Of a stretch of DNA of 60,045 bases, positions 7,657-16,460 are shown in pieces. The stretch is from NCBI GenBank assembly GCA_014237145.1, contig JAAXOC010000007.1, positions 1 through 60,045 of the forward strand, written 5' to 3'. The notes beneath the pieces are model-generated. The model did no database searches. It worked only from the letters and a program-made list of their open reading frames with translations, and was not told where the DNA came from. Positions within the stretch are counted from its first letter, which is position 1. Each line of letters starts with the position of its first letter. The stretch comes from ANME-2 cluster archaeon (GTDB taxonomy: Archaea > Halobacteriota > Methanosarcinia > Methanosarcinales > Methanocomedenaceae). A program made the translations under genes and the position numbers.

Positions 7657-8201
7657 CAGAACACCTCCTCGCTCCAGTCGAACCGGCCGGGCAGATATCT
7701 TTCCACCTGCTCAAAGTTAGCTGCCGACAAGTGCTCAATTATCGAATCCACCAGGATGGCAGCGTCTTCGGGTGAGGATGTGGTGGTCTCTACTTCATAG
7801 ACCATGTCGTGCTTAAGGGTGGTTTCAACCAGTATCACATCCAGTGCTTCAGCTTCCATATTTTCCCTGACCTTTTCCTTGAAATATGCCCTTTCCTCAA
7901 GCCTGTGGGCCAGTACGCCGGGTCTGGTCCGCAACACAATGACCGCATCGCTCCCTTCCAGGTAGTGGGATAAGTGTCCTTCAATGATTATTGTTACGGT
8001 CTCATCTTTTACCAGTTCATCCAGGCGTCCCTGGAGTGCTTCTATATCTGCCACCAGGGAACCGCGCATTTCATCCCTTCCGGTATGCAGTCCTTCATCA
8101 GTTATCATCCGGTTAATATCTATGATCCTGTACTTCTTACCCAAGATGTGGCATATGGTGGTCTTACCAGTGCCGGGAGTACCAGTCAATGCAATTATCA
8201 T
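7656..8201 (-). CDS. AK6/Fap7-like adenylate kinase family P-loop protein
   Basis: 181 aa. The N-terminus MIIALTGTPGTGKTT contains the Walker A loop, followed by IDINRM and a lid-like LEERAYFKEKVREN. This is the pattern of the archaeal/eukaryotic AK6 (Fap7) group, which has adenylate kinase/ATPase activity and acts in small ribosomal subunit maturation in eukaryotes; that role here is inferred. The stop overlaps the next start by ATGA. Upstream, its first 29 bases have been tandemly copied seven times (8202-8404). The authentic start is the last ATG of that chain, because only it opens the full-length frame. Confidence 0.85.
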   Translation of the reverse strand: MIIALTGTPGTGKTTICHILGKKYRIIDINRMITDEGLHTGRDEMRGSLVADIEALQGRLDELVKDETVTIIIEGHLSHYLEGSDAVIVLRTRPGVLAHRLEERAYFKEKVRENMEAEALDVILVETTLKHDMVYEVETTTSSPEDAAILVDSIIEHLSAANFEQVERYLPGRFDWSEEVF

Positions 8202-8404
8202 AATGAAGTGCCTGTCAATGTAATTATCATAATGGAGTGCATGTCAATGCAATTATCATAATGGAGTGCCTGTCAATGCAATTATCATAATGGAGTACCA
8301 GTCAATGCGATTATCATAATGGAGTGCATGTCAATGCAATTATCATAATGGAGTGCATGTCAATGCAATTATCATAATGGAGTGCATGTCAATGCAATTA
8401 TCAT
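8202..8404 (-). repeat. seven 29-bp tandem repeats, each a ten-codon ORF overlapping the next by ATGA
   Basis: Starts on the minus strand are at 8404, 8375, 8346, 8317, 8288, 8259 and 8230, then the real kinase start at 8201: exact 29-bp spacing. Each unit reads ATG + 9 codons + TGA (33 nt) and overlaps the next start by 4 nt. Peptides are MIIALTCTPL (four copies), MIIALTGTPL (two) and MIITLTGTSL (one), variants of the kinase N-terminus. The hisC stop (8401-8403) overlaps the first ATG in the same way, so hisC, seven mini-ORFs and the kinase form an unbroken stop/start chain. Repeat and frames are directly visible; continued coupling is inferred. Confidence 0.95.
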
Positions 8405-9498
8405 AATTGCACTATACGGGTAAGTGCGTCCACAAGCCTGATATTCTGGGTAGGGGTGCCTACAGTTATCCTTATAAGGCTCTCCCCCGCATCCCTGAAT
8501 GATGTGCAGTCACGTAAGATGATGCCCCGTTCCAACAACGCCTCCGTGATATCTTTGCTCTTCTTTGGAGATACATCGATCATAATGAAGTTCGCTTCAG
8601 AAGGAAATACCCTGCAATGACCAGATAATCCATCATTTAAAAACTGCCTGCCTGTTAGCACATTCTCGATAGTCCTTTTCCTGTGATCAGTGTCCTGTAG
8701 GGCTGCCAGTCCTGCTGCTACAGATATCCTGCTTATGGCAAATGGGGTGGTCACCTTCATATATTCCCTGGTTATCCACTGCGGTACCACGGCGTAACCA
8801 ACCCTGAGACCTGCAAGTCCCATAGCCTTGGACATGGTACGGCCCACTATGAGATTATCATATTCAGTCACCAGGCCAGTAAGGCTCCTGTCTGCGAACT
8901 CCACATAGGCCTCGTCAAGGAACACCAGCGCCCGGGTGGATTCTACGATATTCCTTACATCGGCTTCTGGTACAGTGTTGCCTGATGGGTTATTGGGTGA
9001 GACAAGGTAGATAAAACGTGTGGAATCGCTGAGTGCTAAAATCACTGAGTCAGTATCCACGCTGTAATCGGGCAGCCGCTTCACATAGACCGGCACCCCG
9101 CCTGCTGACCTGACAGCGATCTCGAAGTATGAGAACGTGGGGGTGGGGATAATGACATCTGTACCGGGCTGCACGAAGAGTCGCACCAGTGTATCAACAA
9201 CACCATCCATACCTGCACCTAGAACCACATTATCTTCCGGATAACCCACGTAGTCTGCAAGGGCACACCTGAGTTCGGCAGCGTCTACCGAAGGGTACAC
9301 GCTTATAGTATCAGCCATGTTACGCACAGCTTCGACTGCCATGGGTGAGGGACCCAGCGGGTTCTCATTCGAGCCCAGTTTGATGATATTACCAGGTTCA
9401 ATACCGTAGCCGACCGCTATCTCCTCTGTGGATCTGCCTGGGACGTATTCCTTTATTCCCTTGATGGAGTCCTTTATGAATTCCTTGGCATGCGTCAT
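8401..9498 (-). CDS. hisC: histidinol-phosphate aminotransferase
   Basis: 365 aa, class I/II PLP aminotransferase of normal HisC length. Landmarks are KLGSNENPLGPSP at about residues 40-52, the VSPNNPSGN segment, FLDEAYVEF (PLP-ring Asp) and the Schiff-base Lys in RTMSKAMGLAGLRVGY. It makes histidinol phosphate from imidazole acetol phosphate with glutamate. ATG overlaps the argD stop by 4 nt; its own TGA overlaps the first mini-ORF ATG of the 29-bp repeat. Related aminotransferase roles cannot be fully excluded. Confidence 0.88.
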   Translation of the reverse strand: MTHAKEFIKDSIKGIKEYVPGRSTEEIAVGYGIEPGNIIKLGSNENPLGPSPMAVEAVRNMADTISVYPSVDAAELRCALADYVGYPEDNVVLGAGMDGVVDTLVRLFVQPGTDVIIPTPTFSYFEIAVRSAGGVPVYVKRLPDYSVDTDSVILALSDSTRFIYLVSPNNPSGNTVPEADVRNIVESTRALVFLDEAYVEFADRSLTGLVTEYDNLIVGRTMSKAMGLAGLRVGYAVVPQWITREYMKVTTPFAISRISVAAGLAALQDTDHRKRTIENVLTGRQFLNDGLSGHCRVFPSEANFIMIDVSPKKSKDITEALLERGIILRDCTSFRDAGESLIRITVGTPTQNIRLVDALTRIVQL

Positions 9499-10670
9499 TC
9501 TGCCCTCTCAATTCCCTGCGCCACAACATCTATCACTTTATCTATCTGCTCCTGTGTTATCACCAGGGGCGGCACGAATCTGAGCACAGAGTCGGATGTA
9601 CAGTTAAGCAGCACACCGTTCTCCCTTGTATAGTCAACAACAGGCCCGCATTTGACTGCCAGTTCCACACCTACCATCAATCCCTTTCCCCTGATCTCCC
9701 TGACAGCTTCCAGTTCAAGCTTTTCAAGCTTATCTACCAGGTAGCATCCCATCCGGGCCGACCTGTCTACCAGATCCTCATCTTCTATTACTGTAAGTGA
9801 TGCAAGAGCAGCCACACATAACAGTGGTCCGCCGCCAAAGGTGGCTGCATGGTCACCTTTTTGCATCAAGGAAGCGGTCTCCTCCTTTGCAAGCAGTGCA
9901 CCCATGGGCAATCCACCTGCCATTGCCTTGGCTGTTGTCATGATATCGGGCACTACACCTGAGTGTTCACGTGCGAACCACTTCCCGGTTCTGCCCATGC
10001 CGGTCTGTACCTCGTCAAATATGAGCAGTGCACCGACATCTTCGCAGATATCCCTTGCCGCTTGCAGGTAACCATCGTCGGGAACGCGGATACCTCCTTC
10101 ACCCTGTATTGGTTCCAGTATCAGGGCGGCCGTGTCGTTGTTCACGGCACCTTTCAGTGCCTCCACATCGTTGTATGGTACAAACTCTACCTTCTGGATG
10201 AGAGGCTGGAACGGCTCCCTGTACTGCGGTTTGTGGGTCACGCTCAACGCACCCATGGTCCTGCCGTGGAAACTGTGTTCTGCCGCCACAAAATCGGTTC
10301 GTCCGGTTGCCCTGCGGGCAAGTTTTAACGCACCTTCTACAGCTTCTGTTCCTGAATTGCAGAAAAACACTCGGTCCATGCCTGTCCTGGGTACAAGCCG
10401 GGCTGCCAGTTCGGCTTGCTGGCGGGTATAATATAAGTTCGAGACATGAATTAGTTCTGACACTTGCCTGCTAACTGCTTCCACTACGGCCGGATGACAG
10501 TGGCCGATATTGTTGACCGCGATCCCTGCAACACAATCTATATATTCCTTACCCTGACTATCCCGGACCAATGCACCCTGTCCACTGGTAATAGCTATGG
10601 GTTGGCGGGTATAGTTCTGGAAGACATACTTTGAATCCTTTTCAAGGATATCCTGATATAAGTTTTTCAT
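9495..10670 (-). CDS. argD: acetylornithine aminotransferase
   Basis: 391 aa, class III PLP aminotransferase. Seen are YIDCVAGIAVNNIGHCHPAVVEA near the start, NSGTEAVEGALKLAR, HSFHGRTMGALSVT, the LIFDEVQTGMGRTG segment and the PLP Lys in TTAKAMAGGLPMGA. The length and these motifs are typical of ArgD, which makes N-acetylornithine in arginine synthesis; succinyldiaminopimelate activity is possible, as in other ArgD proteins. First gene of the argD-hisC-kinase-phosphotransferase run. A TATA-like ACTTATATCAC lies shortly before its ATG. Confidence 0.88.
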   Translation of the reverse strand: MKNLYQDILEKDSKYVFQNYTRQPIAITSGQGALVRDSQGKEYIDCVAGIAVNNIGHCHPAVVEAVSRQVSELIHVSNLYYTRQQAELAARLVPRTGMDRVFFCNSGTEAVEGALKLARRATGRTDFVAAEHSFHGRTMGALSVTHKPQYREPFQPLIQKVEFVPYNDVEALKGAVNNDTAALILEPIQGEGGIRVPDDGYLQAARDICEDVGALLIFDEVQTGMGRTGKWFAREHSGVVPDIMTTAKAMAGGLPMGALLAKEETASLMQKGDHAATFGGGPLLCVAALASLTVIEDEDLVDRSARMGCYLVDKLEKLELEAVREIRGKGLMVGVELAVKCGPVVDYTRENGVLLNCTSDSVLRFVPPLVITQEQIDKVIDVVAQGIERAE

Positions 10671-10750
10671 AGGCTATTCGTATCAGTGATATAAGTTTTA
10701 CGTGATAAAATCTTTGATGGGACCCGGTTGGGAAAATAGCCGACAGGATG

Positions 10751-11116
10751 TTAAACCAGATTTTCCACCATTTTGGCAGCTTTTTTTAACTCAGTTAAAA
10801 TAAGACCCAGGCCCCCTTCTTTGTTAGCCATTACTACAATCAGGGCATTGGGACCGGCAGAATAGGTGATCAGGCTGTTCTCATCGGTTTCCACAATAAT
10901 GGAATTAAGCGCTTCATTGCTGAGTCTCTTTGTAGTGGACTCAGCAGACATATGGAGTGTAGCTGCCAGGGCTGCAAAGGCTTCACAGTCCGAATCCTGG
11001 GTGGCCCTGGATACCATTAACAGTCCGTGACGGGAGATGATGGCAGATAGCTTGATATCACCCAATGATTCCAACTTGATTAAAATTTCTTCAAGCTTTT
11101 CCTTTAATGTTGCCAT
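10751..11116 (-). CDS. roadblock/LC7 domain protein
   Basis: 121 aa from the ATG at 11116 (MATLKEKL), preferred because it directly follows the upstream gene's stop at 11118; an in-frame start at 11143 would overlap that gene. The single domain shows the roadblock pattern: an amphipathic N-terminal helix, SAIISRHGLLMVSR, then AALAATLHMSAESTTKRL and a C-terminal LKKAAKMVENLV helix. Archaeal roadblock proteins usually partner small GTPases or serve as scaffolds; no GTPase is adjacent. Pairs with the membrane protein upstream. Confidence 0.8.
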   Translation of the reverse strand: MATLKEKLEEILIKLESLGDIKLSAIISRHGLLMVSRATQDSDCEAFAALAATLHMSAESTTKRLSNEALNSIIVETDENSLITYSAGPNALIVVMANKEGGLGLILTELKKAAKMVENLV

Positions 11117-11117
11117 A

Positions 11118-11465
11118 TTACATCCCACGTCTCCCAACTGCACTTATGGCTGTGTTCAATATGAAAATAAAATATATTACAGTAATCTGGAATACAGTGA
11201 GAGATATTTTCATAATAAGGATCATATCATCTCCTGGTGTGGGATTGATAAAATATTCAATTACTGCTGCAATAAAGAAAAATATCGAGCCGACAAACAT
11301 CATATTAAAAGCTTTAATAATCTGGTCATATTCAAGGAACAACCTGGACCGGATAACATCAGGATCTATTTTTTTCATAGTGGAAGCTATCAAGAAAAAG
11401 ATTACCACGATCATCAGCCTGGCAATGAAATCAATTGAATCGAAAATAAAAAAGATATTATCCAT
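11118..11465 (-). CDS. small integral membrane protein of unknown function
   Basis: 115 aa. Three hydrophobic segments are visible at about residues 14-28 (IARLMIVVIFFLIAS), 55-70 (MFVGSIFFFIAAVIEY) and 84-106. There is no signal peptide, cysteine motif or catalytic motif. I do not recognise the family. It ends 1 bp before the roadblock gene, so the two are almost certainly co-transcribed and may act together at the membrane. Confidence 0.65.
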   Translation of the reverse strand: MDNIFFIFDSIDFIARLMIVVIFFLIASTMKKIDPDVIRSRLFLEYDQIIKAFNMMFVGSIFFFIAAVIEYFINPTPGDDMILIMKISLTVFQITVIYFIFILNTAISAVGRRGM

Positions 11466-11583
11466 TCATTTTTCCCCTTATCTGAACCGACACTCTTGTT
11501 CAATATTGCTCTTTATCTATCGTTCAATGCTATATATTTTACTTTATTCTACACAGGGGAATTACTTGGTAAATTATGATTTT

Positions 11584-12843
11584 TTACACAAACATGCCTT
11601 CTGAAACTGTACTTGAGCTATTTTTATTGAGCAAGACCTTTGATATGGCACTTTCCATATCTTCAACCTCAACTTGTTCCTTCTCTTTTCGAATGGCAAA
11701 CATCCCTGCCTCTGTGGCAATGGCCTTTAATTCAGAGCCGTTGGCCCCATCAGCGATCTTAGCCAGGTAATTAAAGTCAATGGTCTTCGAAAGCGTCATA
11801 TTCCGCGTATGTATACCAAGGATCTTTGCTCTGGCTTCCTGGTCTGGCATAGAGACTTCTATGAACCGATCAAACCTTCCCGGACGCAAGAGTGCCTGGT
11901 CAAGGATATCCAGCCTGTTTGTGGCTGCCAGCAGCCTTACCTCGCCCCTGGGATTAAAACCATCCATCTCGGACAATAACTGTATCAAGGTACGCTGTAC
12001 CTCCCTGTCACCGGCTGTGGCGCCATCATATCGTTTGGCCCCGATAGAATCCAGTTCGTCAATGAAAATGATGCTTGGTGCCTTATCCTGGGCAAGTTTG
12101 AACAATTCCCTTACCATGCGCGCACCTTCTCCTATGTATTTCTGGACCAGTTCAGAACCAACGATACGCAGGAAAGTGGTACTTGTATGATTTGCCACTG
12201 CCTTTGCAAGCATGGTCTTCCCGGTCCCGGGAGGGCCGTAAAGCAATACACCATTGGGTGGGTCTATCCCTATCTTTGTAAATGCTTCGGGTTTGGTAAG
12301 GGGCAGTTCTACAGCTTCCCTTAGTTCCCTGATCTGGTCATTAAGTCCTCCGATTTGTGTGTAATCCACATCTGGCGTTTCTATGACCTCTACACCTTTG
12401 AGAAGGGCACTTAAAGATGAAGGAAGCACTCCCACTACTGCCAGTGTTTGCTGGTTCAGGGCCACCTGGGCCCCTTGTTCCAGGTCAGACCCTTTTATAA
12501 ATTTTGACAAGCCAACCACAAACTGGGGTCCGGTGCTGCTCCTTACTATTAGTTTGCCGTTTTCAAGAACTTCAACAATAGTGCCCACAATAAGAGGTGA
12601 GGTTTTCAAGCGTTCCAGTTCACTGGTAAGTGACCTTAAATCCCGTTCAAATTTTATTTTTTGGGACTCAGCATAACGTTTCTCTGATTCGATCTTATGA
12701 TTTTGCTCCCTCAGGACATGATTTCTTTCTTCCAGCTGGTGCATTCTATCAATAAGGTATCGTGAAAAATCATCGTTTCTTAGTTCTGGCGGAATGTCGA
12801 CAGATAATCCTTTTACACTGTCGTCTTCAATGATTCCTGTCAT
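11584..12843 (-). CDS. pan: proteasome-activating nucleotidase (PAN)
   Basis: 419 aa from the ATG at 12843, chosen because GGAG (complement at 12851-12854) precedes it and the TATA box at 12878-12884 lies too close to the in-frame ATG at 12873. Order: N-terminal coiled coil ([14 protein letters not shown]), OB domain, AAA+ module with [38 protein letters not shown]. It unfolds substrates for the 20S proteasome as a hexamer. The C-terminus ends M-F-V, not the usual hydrophobic-Tyr-X tail that opens the proteasome gate; Phe may substitute. Divergent from the MBF1 gene. Confidence 0.92.
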   Translation of the reverse strand: MTGIIEDDSVKGLSVDIPPELRNDDFSRYLIDRMHQLEERNHVLREQNHKIESEKRYAESQKIKFERDLRSLTSELERLKTSPLIVGTIVEVLENGKLIVRSSTGPQFVVGLSKFIKGSDLEQGAQVALNQQTLAVVGVLPSSLSALLKGVEVIETPDVDYTQIGGLNDQIRELREAVELPLTKPEAFTKIGIDPPNGVLLYGPPGTGKTMLAKAVANHTSTTFLRIVGSELVQKYIGEGARMVRELFKLAQDKAPSIIFIDELDSIGAKRYDGATAGDREVQRTLIQLLSEMDGFNPRGEVRLLAATNRLDILDQALLRPGRFDRFIEVSMPDQEARAKILGIHTRNMTLSKTIDFNYLAKIADGANGSELKAIATEAGMFAIRKEKEQVEVEDMESAISKVLLNKNSSSTVSEGMFV

Positions 12844-12876
12844 ATTTAATCTCCGAACAATATTTAAGTCCATACG

Positions 12877-12886
12877 ATATATAGCC
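12877..12886. promoter_or_regulatory. shared TATA element between divergent PAN and MBF1 genes
   Basis: The only strong TATA-like sequence in the 63-bp gap is CGATATATAG. On the plus strand it lies about 25 bp before the MBF1 ATG at 12907, which would give a leaderless mRNA. On the minus strand it lies about 37 bp before the PAN ATG at 12843, which has its own GGAG site. One near-symmetric TATA may therefore serve both genes. Function is inferred from spacing. Confidence 0.5.
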
Positions 12887-12906
12887 TTTTCGAAGGTTGA
12901 ATTATA

Positions 12907-13392
12907 ATGCAGTGTGAAATATGCGGCGTAGAGATTATTGGATCTGCAAGGAAAGTAGTTGTTGAAGGAACAGAACTTTATGTTTGTGGCAGTTGTTCCC
13001 AGTATGGTAAGACATCCCAGGGTTGGACCCCAGTTCCAAGAAAGGTTGCACCCGTTGCAACTACACCCAAACCCGTTATAAGAAAAACCAAACGCCGAAC
13101 CTTTGATGATATGGATGATGAGATCGTATCAGATTATAGCAAGATCATCCGTGAGGCCAGGGAAACAAAGGGATGGACACTGGAGGAACTCGGCCTGAAT
13201 ATCAAGGAAAAAGCAGCCCTGATACGCAAGATCGAGCGTTCTGAGATCAAACCTGAAGATAATTTGCGAAAGAAACTTGAACGCAGCCTGGAGATCAAAC
13301 TCACTGAACGGGTCAGTCATGACACCATGGAGCATGGAACCGGGTTCCAGGGCACAACACTTGGAGATATTGTCAAAATTAAACGAAAGTAA
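12907..13392 (+). CDS. MBF1-like transcription factor (zinc ribbon plus HTH)
   Basis: 161 aa. An N-terminal zinc ribbon (CEICG at residues 3-7, CGSC near 30-33) is followed by a charged linker and a Cro/C1-type helix-turn-helix ([30 protein letters not shown]). This is the archaeal multiprotein bridging factor 1 layout. Archaeal MBF1 binds ribosomes or basal transcription factors; the exact job is unsettled. Divergently placed from the PAN gene across 63 bp. ATG at 12907 sits about 25 bp after the TATA element. Confidence 0.9.
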   Translation: MQCEICGVEIIGSARKVVVEGTELYVCGSCSQYGKTSQGWTPVPRKVAPVATTPKPVIRKTKRRTFDDMDDEIVSDYSKIIREARETKGWTLEELGLNIKEKAALIRKIERSEIKPEDNLRKKLERSLEIKLTERVSHDTMEHGTGFQGTTLGDIVKIKRK

Positions 13393-13450
13393 AAGGATAT
13401 AACTCAACCTTTTCTAATTATTATTGATGCATTTGCTATTTCAGGATTTA

Positions 13451-13819
13451 TTAAAAATCCTGGTATTCCTCATCGCTTCCGGCACCCAATTCCATTTCAG
13501 GCATTTCGTCAATGTCCTTGGCAAGTAATGAGAATACATCATGCCTTGGGCTTACTATTATAATATGGGCTGGGGGATGGATCTTTTTTAATCTTCCAAT
13601 GGCTGAACTTGCATGGTCTCCCAGGGGAACTACTGCAGCTGAATTGCAGTTTTTCCTTAGGTTGGTGTGCATTACATCCTCCAATACTTTATCTGCCTCT
13701 TCAGGGTCCAGTTTTTTCGGGCTATCATCAAAGGATAAATGACCGTACCTGACCAGGTCCCTGAGTGCTACATTTACCTTTATGTTGCTCTCAGCCCTTA
13801 TTACTGCAAACGATTTCAT
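13451..13819 (-). CDS. DUF356-like conserved methanogen protein
   Basis: 122 aa from the ATG at 13819. The complementary strand has GGGGAGTG 6 nt upstream of that ATG, so it is preferred over an in-frame GTG at 13828. The protein starts MKSFAVIRAESN and contains DLVRYGHLSF and AHIIIVSPRHDVF; its C-terminus is acidic. This resembles the small DUF356 family of methanogens, with no known biochemistry. Convergent with the MBF1 gene, 58 bp apart. Confidence 0.6.
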   Translation of the reverse strand: MKSFAVIRAESNIKVNVALRDLVRYGHLSFDDSPKKLDPEEADKVLEDVMHTNLRKNCNSAAVVPLGDHASSAIGRLKKIHPPAHIIIVSPRHDVFSLLAKDIDEMPEMELGAGSDEEYQDF

Positions 13820-13982
13820 TTTTAACACTCCCCTATAAATGATTACATTTATTGCTATATATATTTTTCAGAACAATGCGAATATATATCATAACATATT
13901 TTGTATCAAATACTTAAGTTCTTTGCTTCGTTTTGTTCACGATGTATTGACACCTTCCAATGGTAACTACTGAATTGGCACT

Positions 13983-14588
13983 CTATTCCGTAAAATGATT
14001 AGGCAGTTCATCCTTTTCCAATATGATGTCACCGGTTTTCAGACCTTTTGCTTCTTCCGGTATCATGACCTCACTTATGGCCTTATCAGATATTATTGCA
14101 CTATTACCCAGTGGGTCCTCGATAATAATAGTAATACCAAGCTCACCCAGCCTCACCTGCCGTAATGACTCAAGTATCTCGTGTGCCCTTTCTATACTCC
14201 CTGGCGGCTCATCTTCCCATCTTGTAACCATACCCACGACATCCTCAATGCGGCACAGCACACCTTCAATATTTGATACATAGGATTCACTTGCAGGTCC
14301 GGGTTCGATATTAATTCCAAGTTCAGGGATCCTGATAGTCCCGGAAATAGAGCGTATCACCCTTATATCCAGATCCTCGGCCGATTCCACTTCCAGGGTA
14401 AACCTCATGGGCTCGCGCTGGGTTAAGATCATTGTATCAGCATACTTGAACCCACAGTCACATTGGGAGCATGTATGCATAACATCGCCAAAAAACGGGA
14501 TATTATCCGGCTGCCAGGTAATTATAATGGAGTTTTGGCACAGCGGACAGTTGGTTTTAGTAATAAAAGGTTCGGGATCCTTATTCAC
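13983..14588 (-). CDS. ZPR1-type zinc finger protein
   Basis: 201 aa from a GTG start that shares one base with the sepF stop (TAGTG). An N-terminal four-cysteine zinc finger (CPLC...CSQCDC) is followed by a single ZPR1 domain with TLEVESAEDLDIRVIRS and GTIRIPELGINIEPG. Eukaryotic ZPR1 has two such modules; archaeal forms have one, as here. In eukaryotes ZPR1 is an eEF1A chaperone; a similar translation-factor role here is an inference. Confidence 0.88.
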   Translation of the reverse strand: MNKDPEPFITKTNCPLCQNSIIITWQPDNIPFFGDVMHTCSQCDCGFKYADTMILTQREPMRFTLEVESAEDLDIRVIRSISGTIRIPELGINIEPGPASESYVSNIEGVLCRIEDVVGMVTRWEDEPPGSIERAHEILESLRQVRLGELGITIIIEDPLGNSAIISDKAISEVMIPEEAKGLKTGDIILEKDELPNHFTE

Positions 14589-14962
14589 TATTTGCCACCG
14601 AAAATCTTTGAACGGTCGATCCTGACACCCATAGGGGCAACGATCACCTGCTCTTCACCCACACCGGCAATATCGCCGTGGACATCTTCCACTACTTGTT
14701 TAAGTTCCTTGATAGCACGGTCGAGATTGAATTTGTCCCTTTTTAACAAAGAAATATCAACTAAAAGCAAATTGCCATCATATACTTCCTTCTTGAGGTC
14801 AGGTAATTCATTCAAATTATTAAGTTCTGCAATGCGGATATACATCTCTGCCGGTTCGTTCTCAATTACCTCTTCATAATCACTGAGATCAAGGTCCACA
14901 TATTCGTCAACATTGGATTTGGACTTCGCTGCGCCCTTAAATAGTTCTTTGAGTGCTGCCAT
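14588..14962 (-). CDS. sepF: SepF, FtsZ membrane anchor
   Basis: 124 aa. The N-terminal amphipathic helix (AALKELFKGAAKS) would bind the membrane; an acidic linker follows; the C-terminal DUF552 domain reads NLLLVDISLLKRDKFNLDRAIKELKQVVEDVHGDIAGVGEEQVIVAP. This is the archaeal SepF layout, which links FtsZ to the membrane at mid-cell. It is the first gene of a pair with the ZPR1 gene, with 1-nt stop/start overlap. Confidence 0.92.
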   Translation of the reverse strand: MAALKELFKGAAKSKSNVDEYVDLDLSDYEEVIENEPAEMYIRIAELNNLNELPDLKKEVYDGNLLLVDISLLKRDKFNLDRAIKELKQVVEDVHGDIAGVGEEQVIVAPMGVRIDRSKIFGGK

Positions 14963-15074
14963 TAATATTCACCCTTATAATAATCTAAACAGGATAACCT
15001 AACTGACTTATACGATTGCCATTACATATATGTTTTTGTTTTCCTGCAACTGAAAGCATCATATTGAACCCCTG

Positions 15075-15566
15075 TTACAGTTCGATATTCCATATCCTGT
15101 CACCCACATAATGTATTGTCTTGATAACCTTTCCACTATCTCCGATCATTTGTTCACCGGATACCAGCGCCCTGCCAATGGCCAGGGGTTTGCCATGCGT
15201 CTGCTCTACAATTATGACTAGATCCCCTTCATCAATACCAGAATCGGCAGAGACAATACCCGGGCGCATGATATCCGCTCCTTTGGCAATAAATGAAACG
15301 GCACCTGCATCTACTATTACCAGCCTTTTTTGAGGTTGGAGTTCCAATGCGCCCTGGACAGTAAAGAATGGCTTACCATCTGTAATGAAAAAGAGCGGTT
15401 TTCCATCCACAAGTATCAGTTTTTGATCCTCTGCCTGGGCTAACTCTATGCGCTTATTTCCAATAACAGTGTCGGCATCCTCTAGAATATTCCTGATCGT
15501 ATTGATCATTTCTTTTTGCTGGCTTTTCCGGAGTTGATGCCTGGGTTTTGTTTTCACGTATCGCAT
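15075..15566 (-). CDS. PUA-domain RNA-binding protein
   Basis: 163 aa. The N-terminus is basic (MRYVKTKPRHQLRKSQQKE); the C-terminal half is a PUA domain with KRLVIVDAGAVSFIAKGADIMRPGIV and EGDLVIIVE...PLAIGRAL. The layout matches the archaeal relatives of eukaryotic MCT-1, found in translation and tRNA/rRNA metabolism. A catalytic domain is absent, so it is probably a binding protein. Upstream lies a 13-bp tandem repeat. Confidence 0.8.
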   Translation of the reverse strand: MRYVKTKPRHQLRKSQQKEMINTIRNILEDADTVIGNKRIELAQAEDQKLILVDGKPLFFITDGKPFFTVQGALELQPQKRLVIVDAGAVSFIAKGADIMRPGIVSADSGIDEGDLVIIVEQTHGKPLAIGRALVSGEQMIGDSGKVIKTIHYVGDRIWNIEL

Positions 15567-15595
15567 TCCTAATTATTCGATAGAGGATTTGATAA

Positions 15596-15673
15596 AAATC
15601 CTCGATATAAATCTTCGATATAAATCCTCGATAGAAGTCTTCGACAGAAGTCTTCGACAGAAGTCTTCGATAA
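15596..15673. repeat. six tandem copies of a 13-bp unit
   Basis: Units begin at 15596, 15609, 15622, 15635, 15648 and 15661. The consensus is AARTCYTCGAYAK, for example AAGTCTTCGACAG twice in a row. The array lies upstream of the PUA gene start (15566) and before the LSm promoter. The first units carry AT and the last CAG, so the array has diverged in order. A partial unit precedes it at about 15583-15595. Slippage-prone or protein-binding; function unknown. Confidence 0.9.
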
Positions 15674-16100
<427 letters not shown>

Positions 16101-16227
16101 ATCGGTGTGATCTCCACAATATATATTTACTCTGGACACATAGGGAATTGCCCTTAAGCTGTAATTATTATACAGTAATTATCATACAGTCATAATCAAA
16201 AATTATAATAATAAAAGGTAGAATAAT

Positions 16228-16407
16228 ATGTCAAAAGGTACTCCATCAATGGGAAAGAGGCAGAAGCGCCTCCATATCAAGTGCAGGCGTTGCGGCAGAG
16301 TTTCATTGAATATTCATAAGAAGGTTTGTGTTGCATGCGGATTCAAAAAAACAACTCGTATGAGAAGTTATAAATGGCAGAGGAAATCAGGATTAAATGG
16401 CGACTGA
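16228..16407 (+). CDS. rpl37e: large-subunit ribosomal protein L37e
   Basis: 59 aa. It starts [20 protein letters not shown] and carries the zinc finger CRRCG...CVACGF, with a very basic tail ([12 protein letters not shown]). Size and motif are diagnostic for eL37. It lies 127 bp after LSm and 53 bp before purF, so it is part of the same conserved cluster. AAAAGGTAG at 16213-16221 may act as its ribosome-binding site. Confidence 0.95.
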   Translation: MSKGTPSMGKRQKRLHIKCRRCGRVSLNIHKKVCVACGFKKTTRMRSYKWQRKSGLNGD

Positions 16408-16460
16408 ACTTTCCATTGTCTAATTACATTATTAACAATCAAATTATCAGGTGAACCTTA

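Noticed and set aside
8202-8404. CRISPR array
   Set aside because: The 29-bp units are directly abutting with no spacers, and copy the start of the adjacent gene.
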